A DNA stretch of 64,000 bases, taken from Cycas panzhihuaensis. Taxonomy: Eukaryota > Cycadophyta. Under the pieces are notes generated by a model. It was given only the letters and a program-made list of their open reading frames with translations. It was not told the origin of the DNA and searched no databases. Shown here one piece after another: positions 34,028 to 45,955 of the stretch. Made by a program: the position numbers and the translations under genes. The DNA is taken from the NCBI GenBank assembly GCA_023213395.1, contig CM041465.1:84637741-84701740 (forward strand), written 5' to 3'. Every line of letters begins with the position of its first letter. The stretch's first letter is position 1.

Positions 34028-36743
34028 TGTTTCCCAGCTCCCGGGAATGGATATGGAATTGCCGACTCAGGTAAGTGTAGGTATGTTTCTCACCTTATCA
34101 TCGCTTTCTTTTTATGAGTGTTTGCTTGCATGTTTGCATGTTTGTGACCTTGTAGATGACTTTGTCTTCGTATACACTTATTTAGCCTATAATGACTATA
34201 GTAGGGGCACACTCCTAGCAAATGTAGCACCTTGGTGGCCACTCCACTTCCCGCATTCTGCCCTCCTTGCTCCAAGATCCACTTGACTTATGCCACCTTT
34301 GCCCGTGTGATGACCTATCATTATTTGGTTGACTTGCCACATCGTTTGAATCCTATTTTTTCTCTTCTAGACTCGTTTGTTGGCTTGTTTACCATCGAGT
34401 AGGTGTCTCAGCCCCCCATTGGCCCTTTTTGTCATTTGCCCATAGTCTAGACTAGTTGGCCGGGCTTGGTTTTGCCTTCAGGCTAATATTGCCATGATTT
34501 TCGTGGTACCGCTGCAAATTCCGCAGTACTACAGATTTTGCGGCGGTATGACTATTCTAATTTATTTTTTAAAATCTATCGTGGCAATTTTGCATTTATT
34601 GTGAAACTGCCACGTGTCTCGCAACTTAACTCACTGCCAACTATGCCCTAATTACTCGCTTTAGGGTTTGGGTTGGGTATTTAAGTCATCATTTACTCAT
34701 TTTTTAGGACTTATTTTGCTCAATTTTTGGATTGCTCCTCAAGGAAACTGCTATGTGCTTTACTATTCTCTACTGCTCTATTGCTACTACAGGACCTGTG
34801 CCTCTCCTCTAGTTCCCAACTCTCCTTTGGTACGGCTAGGACATCTTCCTAGCCCTTCACACACCTTGGAGAGGGCCCCTTTGGAGAGATCTCAGCGGAT
34901 TCTTACCCGGGTAGCCATCAAGCGTTCTAAGTGCAGGTGTTCTTTCTCCAACTCCATTAGCAGGGTTCCAAACCTACTACACCATAGTTTTTAGGCTGAT
35001 TTCTCAGCCCCTCCTTACTAGCCCTTGACTAAAGCAAGAGCCTCTCCTCCTCTTCTCAAGTATTCATTAATTTGAGTTATTTTCTTATTCAATTGATGCC
35101 CTATTTTGCTTGTCCTCTTGCTTGGGTTTTTGGAGGTTGTTTTCCTCTTTGTATTGGGCTATTTTACTCCTATTATTGGCACCTCCTTGACTGTGTTTGT
35201 TGCTCAAGGCAACGGCAAAGAGGGGTTGCATAAGGTTTGGGAGAGAACTGGGCGGATTCCATACCACCTTCCACGCTCTCCAAGTGGCTTTTAGCCCCCC
35301 AAACCTTCCCTCTTGCCTCGTGCTGTCCTTGGCACTCAAACAAGGGTTTGTTGGGCCTTCCTTAGTCACTAAAATTAGCGCTGTCACATGTTGCAGCACT
35401 GGTTTGAGGGCTTGCACTTAGGTCCAGGCAACTCATATAAGTCCCGACTGCTCATCCTTTGCCTAACTCTTTTCTCGGTAGCCCGGTTTACTCTTCATAG
35501 CACCCCAACTTGCCGTAGGTCCTCTTTAGCTCCTCTTAACTCCCTTGCTAGCCATCTTTCTTAGCCTTACCCTCACTGCCTTATGGCTTTTGGGGGAGGT
35601 TGGGGTTGTTATTTGCGGGAGGTGGGCCACTTCGAGGCTTACCGGTTACTTTCCATTTACTTTGGTTGTCCTCCTTTACATATTATCATCATTGTGTTAA
35701 TACTAACTTATATGTATTGAAGTTTATATTTGTTTTACATAAACATGTATTGTTAGGATCTTGCCATTGCATGTTAGTACCCTTTCTCCAGAAAAGGGGG
35801 AGGTTTTCATTTACTTGTAGGTACTCGAAAAGTGTAAAGGACCTTTCTCCATTTATCCCTTTGCCGGTAAGCGTATCCATTCATGTTGTATTTTTCATAC
35901 TTCATTTATTGCTAGTATTTGGTCCCTTTCTTTCCTTAGTTTGGTACTCTAGTATTTTTTGGGGAAGGTAAGGAAGCCCCTCGTTCCGATTCGTCATGAC
36001 TCTTTACGTCAGACGCACCTTATGGAGTAGCTTGGGGTACCTCTTGGGAGTGCCATCATTACGACATGCTTCCATTCTGGGTACGTACTTTCACTTCACT
36101 CTATCACCTTTTCCTTTTGAATTTCCTTTACATAGTAGTAACTAACTCATTGGAAATAAAAAGGAAAATCAACCTTGCTTTTGGTTCATACTTTATTTAC
36201 TTTATTGCTTGCATCTTCTTTAGCCATACAAAAAGGTCTTAGGAAACCTTCCCTCTCACCTTTTCCCTCATTTTGCCGTGCAAGCTTCCTTCTCTCCTTA
36301 TTATTTGTGTACTTGGTTAGTTTGCTTAGGCATACCTTGACCCACCTCCTTAGATTCCCTTTTACTTTCCCTTGGTTCCCCACTTTGCCAGATAACCAAG
36401 GTGACCCCGTCCATAGGCCGCCTACTTGCCTATCCTTCCTTGTTTCCCATTGCTCTAGGGAGACCCCCGAAGGTTCCTCTCCTTCCCCTTCTGGCCATCT
36501 AAGGGTGGGAGGATCCTTCCCTTAGGTCAACCCAGGCTAACCCTACACCTCCTCACCTCTTGTTCAGAGTGGGGGGATCACCCTTTGGTAGCTATATTCC
36601 ATTGCAGGTCCTGAACTCGTGCTCCGGCACACGGGTGCCCTGTGTGGTACTTGCCCTACTTATAGGTCTCTTTTTTGATCATATTATCAACCGCTCTTAC
36701 TATTCCTATTTAGTTAGGTAGCTATCCCATAGACGCGCGTCCA
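34028..36743 (+). repeat. Tat-1 5' LTR
   Basis: About 2716 bp, starting TGTTTCCCAGCTCCCGGGAA and ending ACGCGCGTCCA before the primer site. It aligns in order with 43111-45682 and 57313-59901 but is clearly more divergent than those two are from each other. The open frames inside (34668-36525 and others, up to 123 codons) lie in pyrimidine-rich LTR sequence, have no motif and are not kept in frame in the other LTRs. Confidence 0.9.
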
Positions 36744-36744
36744 C

Positions 36745-36762
36745 TGGTGACCATACTGGGGA
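36745..36762 (+). promoter_or_regulatory. Tat-1 primer-binding site
   Basis: TGGTGACCATACTGGGGA lies two bases after the LTR and differs by one base from the Tat-2 site. It is not the Met-tRNA site. Its layout resembles the TGGCGAC...CTGGGGA sites of other Tat elements. I do not know which tRNA it would pair with. Confidence 0.8.
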
Positions 36763-37007
36763 CTGCCAGTAAGGGAGGTAGTTTCCACTCTCTTCTGTTG
36801 GTTTTGCTACCTTTTTGTGGTCCTTTTCCTACTTTGATCTCTTCGTTGGGCAGCCCCTAATGCGTGTGCCTTTACCGCCCTCTCTTTTTCCCTAATATTG
36901 TTGGTTGACCTTGCATGCGATGCTTTCCTCATCGCTTACGTGGTCTACCTCCATTATTAGAAGACTCTGAGTATCACCCTCTTCCTTTATCAGATTCTGA
37001 TTAAACT
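36763..37007 (+). other. Tat-1 leader between primer site and gag
   Basis: About 245 bp, beginning with the conserved CTGCCAGTAAGGGAG also present after the Tat-2 primer site. No open frame of note. A TAA lies two codons before the gag ATG, in the frame that is open in Tat-2. Confidence 0.7.
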
Positions 37008-39600
37008 ATGGAGGGATACTCTTTTGATTGGGCCTACCACACTGCAACTTTAGAAATCCATGATTTCCCTTCCTCTATTCTGGGGTCCACCTAAGAGGGT
37101 GATGACCCCCTTTATTACCCGAGTGACCAACATCACTCGCTCAATGTCCATCCCTCTACCCATGCGATAAAGGGATCCATTCCTCTTGAGACTTACCACT
37201 CCATCGGTGACTCTTATGAGGAGCGTCCTGAGGGATCTACTTCGTTCGAGGTCCCAACTACCTCTTACGAGTATATAGGAACCCCTCCTGTGGACGTAGT
37301 TGAAGCTCTCAATGAGTGTCACCGCATAGCACACTTCTAACTGCATCATGGGTGGTTTGAGGATGCTCTGCATACAGGAGCCTCTTCTTCTTCCGCTCCT
37401 CCCCCGCATGCCTCATCCTCATCTACTCTTCCTTTGATAACCAATCCTTTTGTGCCTGCGCATGTGTCCCGCTCCTTTCCTATTCCTGTAGTGGGGGCAC
37501 ATGTTACACCTTTCGTTTCTCACTAAGGTCTTAGTGTTTCAGGATCTTCTCGTGGTATGTCTTTCCCCCAGTTGAAGGTTAGCATACTCGTCCCTAGCCA
37601 AACTTATGTGCCATCCCCTAATGTGGCACATACCTTTCCTAGTAGGCCTGTTGGTCCTACTAACCTTTCGACTACCAGTCATGTGGGACCTGCTCCCACA
37701 TACTCTCAAAAATAAAATGTTGGTGCTTCCTTCTACGTTCCCGCAGGGTATACTTCTCAACCTTGGGGGCAGGGTAGAGGAAGCCATCTCCTAGCTTATG
37801 GAGTGGATCCGCTACACCCATACGAGGTCACCCCACCCATGGGTGGCCCATATGGGTAAAACCCAGTTCTGCATCCATCTTTTCTATCATCCAGTGTAAT
37901 TCCATTTGTTGTGCCTTCGTAAGGGAACCCGACTCCCTTCCAAGGCACCTACCCCCATGCTCCTTCCCAGTAGGGGGCGTTTCCTCAAGGAGGGATGGGT
38001 GTGCCACCCCCATCCGCTCCTTGTTCATTACCCGCTACGTCATTCATTGATCCTATGGTCCAGGCAAGGGCATGCCCCTTCATGGACTTTAGGTCAACAC
38101 CCCTATCCATTGAGGCGTTAAGAACCAATCTACCACCTCATCCCCCTGAAGTTCCTAGATTCGACGGAACTTCATCGCAGGACCCGGCAAAGCATGTGCG
38201 TAGATTTTCTATGGCATGCATCGATTATTAGGCCTACGACCACATTTTAATGAAATTGTTCCCGTGATCCTTGCAGGGTGACGCCCTTAAGTGGTTTTAC
38301 CATCTCCCTACCCATTCCATCCACTCATTCTAGCAATTGGTGGATGAGTTCATCAATTATTTTGATGTAGCCCGTCCATTCAAGAGCGGAATGAAGTCGC
38401 TCCTTTCACTCAAACAATGTCACAATGAAATGAATCATGACTTTGTGTGGTGATTTCATGACTTACTTTACTCCACTAAGGTAACATTGCTTGAGGAGTT
38501 GAAGCAAGACCTCTTCGTCAATGCACTTCATCCCGAAGTACATGTGGAAGTCCTTAAAATAGAGGCGACCACATGCGACTCCGTGATTGCCAAGTGTTTA
38601 GCATTGGAGGCTATTGAGATCCAAGCTAGTCTCAAGAAACCTCTTAAGCCCTCACAGCACCATGAGGCACCACCCCCAACCAAAGATACCAAACCTTCAC
38701 AACCTACCTGGTCTTCCTCTCATTCAACTAAGAGGACTTTAGACCCTCTCACATCAGCCATACGCGCATTCGAGTGTATGATGAAGGAACTTAAGCTTTA
38801 GGCTCCTTCATCTCCTACATCCAATAAGCAAGTCCAACAAACAACTCAAGCTCCTCTCCCCAGGAATGGAAATGCCCAGTCCTCTCAAGTGAGAAGGTCA
38901 GATCCTCTGCTTAAGAAGAAGTGGTGCTCCATTCATGGTGAGTGCTTCCACGATGATTCGTGTTGTAGGGCTCAGCATCCCAAGGATGCCCCTCAACGTG
39001 ACTCTTCCCCTAAACAGGCCTCAAGGCCTAATTTGGACCAACCAGTTCACAAGGATTCATTTCCTAAACATGGGGAACGTGATCGCAACACCCAAACCAA
39101 GAGTAACTGGAACTGAGAAGGATCGCCCAATTCCCGTCCTTCCCGCAACAAAGGGAAGGGTGCCCAGAACTTGTCTTCTTCCTCTCGTTCCCCTAGCCAT
39201 CATATCCCATCACCTTCGCGGCCCCGGAATAAGGGGAAGAAGGTGATCCAGTTGCTTGAAGCAACTCCTTCTTATGCCCTTACGTGATCTCAGGCTGCCA
39301 AGGAAGTAGCGAGAGCTTCTTCTTCTTCCGCTCCTTCCAACCCTCTTCCGGAGAACCTTCCTCCGGAAATACCTCTCTTTCCCAAGGTTATTCCTATACG
39401 CCCAGGTCGTTATGATTTCTGAAGGGCACTTACCCAGCCTACTGCAAAGGGTAAGCCCTTCTCCATCGTGGACGAGCTTCATACTATTGATGCAGGAATG
39501 TCTTTGATGGACATTTTGAGGAGTTGTCCTGAGCAATGGGCCCTCCTCCTGGAAGCTTTAGGATCGAGTGATGCACCTGTCCATGCTTTGGGCATTACCT
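37008..39600 (+). pseudogene. Tat-1 gag
   Basis: ATG at 37008 starts M-E-G-Y, the same start as in Tat-2. The N-terminal part is Pro/Ser-rich. The core gag domain starts at P-R-F-D-G-T-S-S (about 38154) and includes W-F-Y-H-L-P and V-N-Y-F/I-N-Y-F-type blocks. A knuckle at about 38925-38966 has the form C-x2-H-x4-H-x4-C (C-S-I-H...H...C). Several TAG/TGA/TAA stops interrupt it, but the reading frame itself does not shift through to the integrase. Gag would build the particle. Confidence 0.85.
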
Positions 39601-40000
39601 AAAGTTGTGGACCCGTTATTTCATTTGATCCTAAGGATCTTCCTCCTGCCGGTTAAAGGGAATGTCAGTAGAACTTCCCATTCACTATCACTATCGATAC
39701 ACCTGATTGTACCCTTCGAAGGACTGTTATTGACAACGGTTCATCTGTCAATGCTATGCTTTTATGTGTTATGCAAGAGCTTAGTATTTCTGCTTTGGAA
39801 CCTGTTCCATGGCGATGTTAAGGTTATGACGGTAGCGAGAAGACCCCTTTGGGATCTGTCATGATTCCGCTCACCCTTGAGGGCAAGACTGTTCTTGCCA
39901 ATGTTATAGTCCTCAACGTTGACATTGACTATAACCTCCTTCTAGGTCGCCCATGGCTCGACCAAATGGGAGCCGTGTGCTCGACTCTTTGGGGACAGCT
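39601..40000 (+). pseudogene. Tat-1 aspartic protease
   Basis: V-I-D-N-G-S-S-V-N-A-M has the catalytic Asp at 39732-39734, in the D-x-G form. Y-N-L-L-L-G-R-P-W-L at about 39930 is the second conserved block. Same frame as gag and RT. A TAA lies just upstream of the second block. Confidence 0.85.
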
Positions 40001-41020
40001 TAAATTTATCCATGACAGACGGATGAGAGTGATTCCCTGTGAACACCCATTTACCAAACAAACTCGTTCTACCAATTCGGCAAACTGAGGTCCTTCTACA
40101 CATGCCTCAACTTGCTCTATTGGCATACCTAACCCATCTGAAGAAGATCTCGCATGTTCTTCTCCTAGTCTCATGTGGTTCACCCCTATTGGCGTTGGGA
40201 GTTACGGGTACCTCGCTTCGTTTAGTGATGAAGAGTCACACGATGAGGACGAGGATTGTCTTCACCCCGTCTCTTTCCTCCGTACCAGTAGGTCGTACCT
40301 ATCTTGTTCTAGATTCCCGTCTAGAATCTCTCTCGTTGGTGAGGCTAGCCACTCCTGCATGTCATATGTCATCGCTTATGTTGACCCGCCCATTGTCAGA
40401 TCTTCTCCTTCATTAACCCCCGTGGGTGATGGATTTGAAGAGCTTCCTTTTGCTCCTTCCGAGGAGCCTCCTTTTGACTCTCCTTTAGAGTCCTGCGAGG
40501 AAGTTGAGTGACCCAATGACCATCACGGTCCCATTGCTTCCACTCCCTCTAGTACTTCCTCTACTCGAAGTAAGGTCATCCATGGGGTGGATTACTTCAA
40601 GGATGACGAAGCCCTGCTTGAGAACCTAGCAAGTTTTGTACCCAACTTGCCTTCTAGTCACCACAGGCTTGGTCACTAGAAGGTCCTTGTGATTAGATCC
40701 ACACTTGCTGATCTGATCCTGTCTCCTATTCCACCTCCTCCTATTGACCTTGCCCCTCTCCACTTCAAGGAGGGCAATGCCATATGCATGGGGGCAACCC
40801 AAGACATAGTCTTGGCCTCTGGCAAGGTCATTAAGGTCGGGTTGGAGTGTTCTCCTGATGAGATAAGGGAGTACTCCCTTCTGTTCCAGGAGTTCCGAGA
40901 CATGTTTGCATGGGATTATGCTGCCATGAAGGGAATTGATCCCTCCATCGTCACTCATAACCTCACCACCATTCCTGGCACTGGCCCTATGCACCAAAGG
41001 TAGCGTCCCCTTCACTCGAA
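40001..41020 (+). pseudogene. Tat-1 protease-RT linker
   Basis: The frame continues with 40173-40511 and 40689-41003 open. It includes A-I-C-M-G-A-T-Q-D-I-V-L and F-A-W-D-Y...G-I-D-P-S-I-V-T-H, the conserved block just before RT in Tat elements. The part 40250-40600 is acidic and Pro/Ser-rich and varies in length relative to Tat-2. Confidence 0.8.
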
Positions 41021-41840
41021 GCTCTCCACCACCATCAAGATGGAGGTCGAGAAGCTTCTGGATGCTGGGCTTATTACTTCCATTGACTACCCTAAATGGG
41101 TCTCTAATATTATCCCCGTTGCTAAAAAGAATGGGGCAATTCATATATATGTCGATTTCTACAACATCAACAATGCTTGTCCTAAGGACAACTTCCCATT
41201 ACCCTTTATCGATCAAATTATTGATCGCACCGCTGGATTTAAAGTCATGTCTCTAATGGATGGCTTCTCCAACTATAACTAGATTTAGATTTCTCTTGAA
41301 GGCTGCCACAAGATAACCTTCACTACACCTTGGGGTACCTTTGCCTACAAGGCGATGCCCTTTGGTCTTAAGAATGTAGGTGCTACTTACTAAAGAGCCA
41401 TGCATTTCATTTTCCATGACCTCATTGATAACACATTAGAGGTCTTCATGGATGATATGATGGGTCTCTCCCGTGTCAGGGCCCATTATCCATCTGACTT
41501 GCGTGCCACCTTCTCACGATACTGCAAGTATCATGCCAATTTAAATCCACTCAAGTGTGTGTTTGCCGTTACCTCGGGTAAACTCCTTGGGTTCCTTATG
41601 TCCAAACAAGGAATTTAGATTGACCCTGATAAAGTTAGGGCAATCCTTGACATATCGCCACCTAGAACTCAATGACAGATTAAGTCATTTCTAAGAAGGC
41701 TCGGTATTCTCAGGCGCTTCTTAGCAGACTTCGCTGTGAGTGTTAAACCCCTCACGAACCTATTGAAGAAGGGAGCTCATTTTGCCTGGTCTAATAAGAC
41801 CCAAAAGGCCTTCGAAGGACTTAAGGAAGCCCTTGCTTCC
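41021..41840 (+). pseudogene. Tat-1 reverse transcriptase
   Basis: V-E-K-L-L-D-A-G-L-I, W-V-S-N-I-I-P-V, V-D-F-Y-N-I-N and the catalytic F-M-D-D at 41445-41456 appear in order. N-P-L-K-C-V-F-A-V and the L-L-G-F-L block follow. Stops are at 41281, 41391, 41616 and near 41675. Most sit where Tat-2 has Gln. Confidence 0.88.
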
Positions 41841-42350
41841 GCTCCTATGCTGGCGCCTCCTCGATTCGATAGGCCCTTCGTCTTATATACCTTGGCGACT
41901 AACAAGTCCTTGGGAACTATGTTAGCTTAAGAGGATGACTCAAGCACCGAGAGAGCTATATATTTCATCAGTCACACCCTCGTGGCTACTGAACTTAACT
42001 ATTCCCCTACCGAGAAGGAGTGCCTCTCCTTGGTCCATGCGACTAAGAAGTTTAGACACTACTTGCTTGGTAACACCACCAAGGTGATCATTCAATCTGA
42101 TCCCTTGTGATACTTGCTTACTCATTTGGATTTGACGGGTAGGGCTGGTTGGTGGGCCATCCTACTTCAAGAATTTAACCTCCATATCATTAACCAGAAA
42201 TCAAAAAAGGGAATGGTAGTGGCTGAGCAACTTATAGATGCCCTTATCCCTAACTCCTTTGGTGCCCCCGTCGACGACTCTCTTCCTGATGAGTCTATCT
42301 TGACGATTCAGTGGGTCTCTCCCCATCCACTCATCGATAATGAGTAGTAT
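41841..42350 (+). pseudogene. Tat-1 RNase H (pol type)
   Basis: R-F-D-R-P-F-V-L-Y, the E-K-E-C-L-S-L-V block (about 42013) and Q-S-D-P (about 42095) are the gypsy RNase H landmarks. This is the normal RNase H joined to RT, distinct from the archaeal-type enzyme encoded separately near the 3' end of Tat-2. Confidence 0.82.
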
Positions 42351-43110
42351 GGTGATATTGTGCGGTATCTTACACAGCAACAATATCGTATTGATGCTAG
42401 TAGTAAAGTTAGATTTCGCATCCAGACTTCTGCCAGGCAATACTTCCTCATGGACGGGGTATTGTACAAGAGGTCCTTAGATGGGATCCTCCTCCACTGC
42501 ATCACTGTTGATAAAGCCGACCAAGTACTTCGCGAATGCCACCACGGTATTTGTGGAGGTCACTTTGGGGCTCAATCGATGGCTTAGAGGATCCTTCGCA
42601 TGAGCTATTTCTGGCCGTCCCTTTTCAAGGACGCTCATGCCTTTGCTCTGAGATGTCGGCAATGTCAGGAACATGCCAACATCTCCTATGTGCCTTATGA
42701 GGCCCTGCATCCTATTATCTCATCATGGCCTTTTGCTTAGTGGGGACTAGACCTCATTGGGGCTATCTCCCCACTGTCGTCGTCGCAACATAAGTTTATC
42801 TTGACTGCCATGGAATATTTTATTAAATAGGCAGAGGCCATCCCCTTGATCACTACCCCTGGTAAAATAATAGCCACGTTCATTTACCAGCACATCATTT
42901 ATCGTTTTGGGATTCCAGACATCCTAATCACTGATAATGGAACTCCTTTCTATAATAAGGATATGGATGAGCTTTGCGAGAAGTTCAAAATTTCTCACAA
43001 AACTTCCTCCCCTTACTACCCTCAGGCAAATGGCCAAGTGGAGTCTTTCAATAAGACACTCTTCAACATTCTCAAGAAAACTGTTGCTCAGTCCCAAAAG
43101 GATTGGCACC
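42351..43110 (+). pseudogene. Tat-1 integrase, first part (cut by Tat-2)
   Basis: Zinc region: R-E-C-H-H...G-G-H and C-R-Q-C (about 42530-42670). Catalytic core: G-L-D-L-I-G-A-I (Asp about 42748), I-T-D-N-G-T-P-F (about 42929) and N-G-Q-V-E-S-F-N (Glu about 43039). The frame runs into Q-K-D-W-H at 43109, where the Tat-2 LTR begins. It resumes at 59903 with H-L-Q-L-P-S-A-L-W-A-Y. Confidence 0.9.
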
Positions 43111-45682
43111 TGTTTCCCAGCTACTGGGAATGGACTCGAGACGCATCGACACAGGTTTGTTCAGGTATATGTTCTTACTTTTCTTACCTATGTTAATTAG
43201 GGTAATTTAGAGTAGTTTGATTGACATATGCCTACCCACATACATTTGTTTATCTGCCTGCTCATAATGCATGTGCCTAACGGCACGCCTTCATCCTATG
43301 ACGACTCACAGCGGGGGCATTCCTCAGCGAATGTTACACCCCGTATGGCGTACAGCCACCCATGATATCTCCACAGTTTCTCAGGATTATTTCTGCCAGC
43401 TTGTTTGTTCTTGTTACAACATGTCGCTTATGTTGCAGTCCTTCCTAAGTCCGGTTTAATCCTTAGTTAGGGCTCTTTGCATTGTTTTGGGTACTTGCCC
43501 ACTGCCTGGGCCTTCCCCCCAACTGACGTAATTCATGTTTAGTCTTTGTTCTTACCTCAAAACCTAATTTTTCTGTTTATTTTTTTCTCTTTTTTAATTT
43601 CAGGTTGATACCGCGGTAAACTAAGCGGTACCACGTATTCTGCATGCATCACAGAGTTTGCAGACAACTGTTCGAAATTTAAAAAAGAGAACCACGCGAC
43701 AGTTTCCGCGTTTTTCAAGGAACCGCCTGGGCTCCGCACGATCGAGGCGCCCCAACATTCACTTCATCGTGAACAAGAGATAAAAAGATTTTTTTTATTC
43801 ATTTGCATCATTCTTGAGCTCATTTTCCAAGACTTCTAAGGAAAAACTCTCCACAAAAGACAAGAGAAAAGACACAGAAATCAAAGAAGTTCAGGCACAG
43901 CAACCGAGGAGGGAGGACTAGGCGCCACGTTGGATTTTGCAGGCCATCACGCCTTACTACTCTCCACAACCAACTTTCCTCCTCTTGCAGCTGCATAAAG
44001 ATTCAAGGGACTTCTTCAACAAAGAAGCTACCCTAAAGACTCTCTTCATAGCTGCAAGCTTACCCGGAGCTTCTTCCACCCACATTGCAGTAGGGAACAC
44101 TCATGATCAGCCTTCATTTGACCTCCATTGCTGCTGTCCCTAGTGGTAGGAGGCATGCATGACCTCTCTACACAAGGTACCCCTTAGCTTTACTTGCTTT
44201 TTTGTATTTTCTTGCATTTCTTCTTCCTTTTACTTGTATTTTCTTTGCTTTTTTGCTTACAAACCCTTGGGCATACTTGCATTTTTCTTATTTTTATTGT
44301 CAAGCATTCCACCTCTTCTTTCCCTTTGCTTTTACCCCTTGAATGAAAGTAGCTACCATTGGCCATAGCCGCTCCGTAGTCCTACCTTGACCCAAATCCA
44401 TTTTCCCAGTTTTTCTTTGGGGTCCCTCACTTTCTCCAAGCCTTCTTCTATTCTTTCCTCAGTCAGCTAGAGTAAGGGAGCATACACGAGGGTTTGAGGG
44501 AGATAGGCGGGGTTCCGTCCCCCATTACCGTCCTTCTCCCCAAGGGTTCCGTCCCTTGTCCTCTTCCCCTTACCATACACGCTGCCCTAAGGAACAGATC
44601 GAAGGAGTTTAGGAGGTTGTGTCAGGGCGTCCGGACTGGTTTGAGACAATCCGCATCCACCTTTGTTACCACCCAGCATTCCTTTCCCGGGCCCCTTTGG
44701 AGACCTCCCATGGGTGAGTTAGCCATCCCAAGGCTATACCCAGTTCCACTTTGTGTGTTTGTGGCATTTGGGAGTGTAAAAGTATCTCATATGCTCTTGT
44801 TTCCGTTTTGCTACATTTTAACATATAGCTTAGTTTGTTTAGCTAAGTTGATTTCAGTTTGCAGTACATATACATATATCTCCTTGTATATTTTGTAGCC
44901 TCTCCCTCTAGAGGAAGGTGCTCTTTATGCTCTCTTGCAGGATCGCGTTGGTAGAGGTGGCACGTGGAGCGAACCCATTGCCGGTTAGCTCCCGTACGGT
45001 ATTTTCTCTCTTTTAGTTTTGAGCTTCCTTTTCGTCCTTTCATTTCATTTGGTTTCGCATGCTCACGGGGAGGTAAGTGAACCCCCTTATCACCGTCAAC
45101 CGACGTCGCGTGCGTGGAGAAAGGAGAAAGAGGGAGCGGAAACAACGCGAGATCAACCGTACTTCGACCTCAAACGCCGGATCCAGGTTTTCTTCGCATT
45201 TCCTTTATATTTCCTCTTATATTGTTCTTGCCTTCTTACATCTGCCTGATAGGTAAAATATAAGGAAACATAAAGGAAAAAGGGATAAATAAACGCTTCT
45301 TGCATTTACTTTTCTGCACTAGTTTCTTGCTTATATAGCATAGTGTAGACACCCCTCCTTTTTGTGCCAAACCTGAGCTATCCTTTTTTTTACTTGCTTA
45401 TGCGTTGGATCAGTTGTCCCCCCTTGCCTTCGTTGCCTTCTCACTGCCTTGAGAAGCCGCAACGCGTGAGGCGCCTCCTCTCCTTCCCAGCCATCCGAAG
45501 GGTAGGACGGCCTCGCTTTTGCACGGCTACCTGGAAGCAACCAAGCACCTTGTAGCCCCTGAACCTGCGCTCCGGTGCACGGACGTCCTGCGAGGTGAGA
45601 TCCTCGCTGCCTAGCCTAGTCAGTGTGGTGTTTTATATCCCTTTGCTAGACGTAGGGTCACCGCCCCGCAGGGAGCATTTCA
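43111..45682 (+). repeat. Tat-2 5' LTR
   Basis: 2572 bp from TGTTTCCCAGCTACTGGGAA to GGGAGCATTTCA. The first 20 bases form an inverted repeat (TTCCCAG/CTGGGAA). The ORFs within (e.g. 44494-44898) have counterparts in the other Tat-2 LTR only because the LTRs are copies, and show no protein motif. Confidence 0.96.
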
Positions 45683-45683
45683 C

Positions 45684-45701
45684 TGGCGACCATACTGGGG
45701 A
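45684..45701 (+). promoter_or_regulatory. Tat-2 primer-binding site
   Basis: TGGCGACCATACTGGGGA begins two bases after the LTR and is followed by the leader text CTGCCAGTAAGGGAG, shared with Tat-1. Confidence 0.85.
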
Positions 45702-45955
45702 CTGCCAGTAAGGGAGCTAAATCTGCTTCCCCTCCTTGTTGGTGTTCTTGCCTCTAGGTAGTTTCGCATTCCATGTTTTTAGTTGGGCAACCCCCAACGT
45801 GTTTGCATCGCTTTCCTTCCTTTCCTTTTCGTTTCATCTAATGACGCTCGCGAAGGCATTGCATGCGACGTTTCTCGCGTCGCTTGCGAGGTTTGCCGCC
45901 GTCGCTAGAAGACCAATCGTCTCGTTCCCTTCCATCGTCGAACCCTGATTCGACA
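45702..45955 (+). other. Tat-2 leader
   Basis: About 250 bp. A frame open from ATG 45863 is continuous with gag, but the ATG at 45956 is the start shared with Tat-1, where the upstream frame is closed, so I favour 45956. Confidence 0.6.

Noticed and set aside
34668-36525. Several plus-strand ORFs of 60-123 codons, some with membrane-like composition
   Set aside because: They lie inside the Tat-1 LTR in pyrimidine-rich DNA, overlap each other in different frames, carry no motif and are not preserved in the other LTRs.
44494-44898. 134-codon ORF repeated almost identically at 58718-59122
   Set aside because: The repetition is explained by the two LTRs of Tat-2 being copies. The equivalent Tat-1 LTR does not keep the frame.
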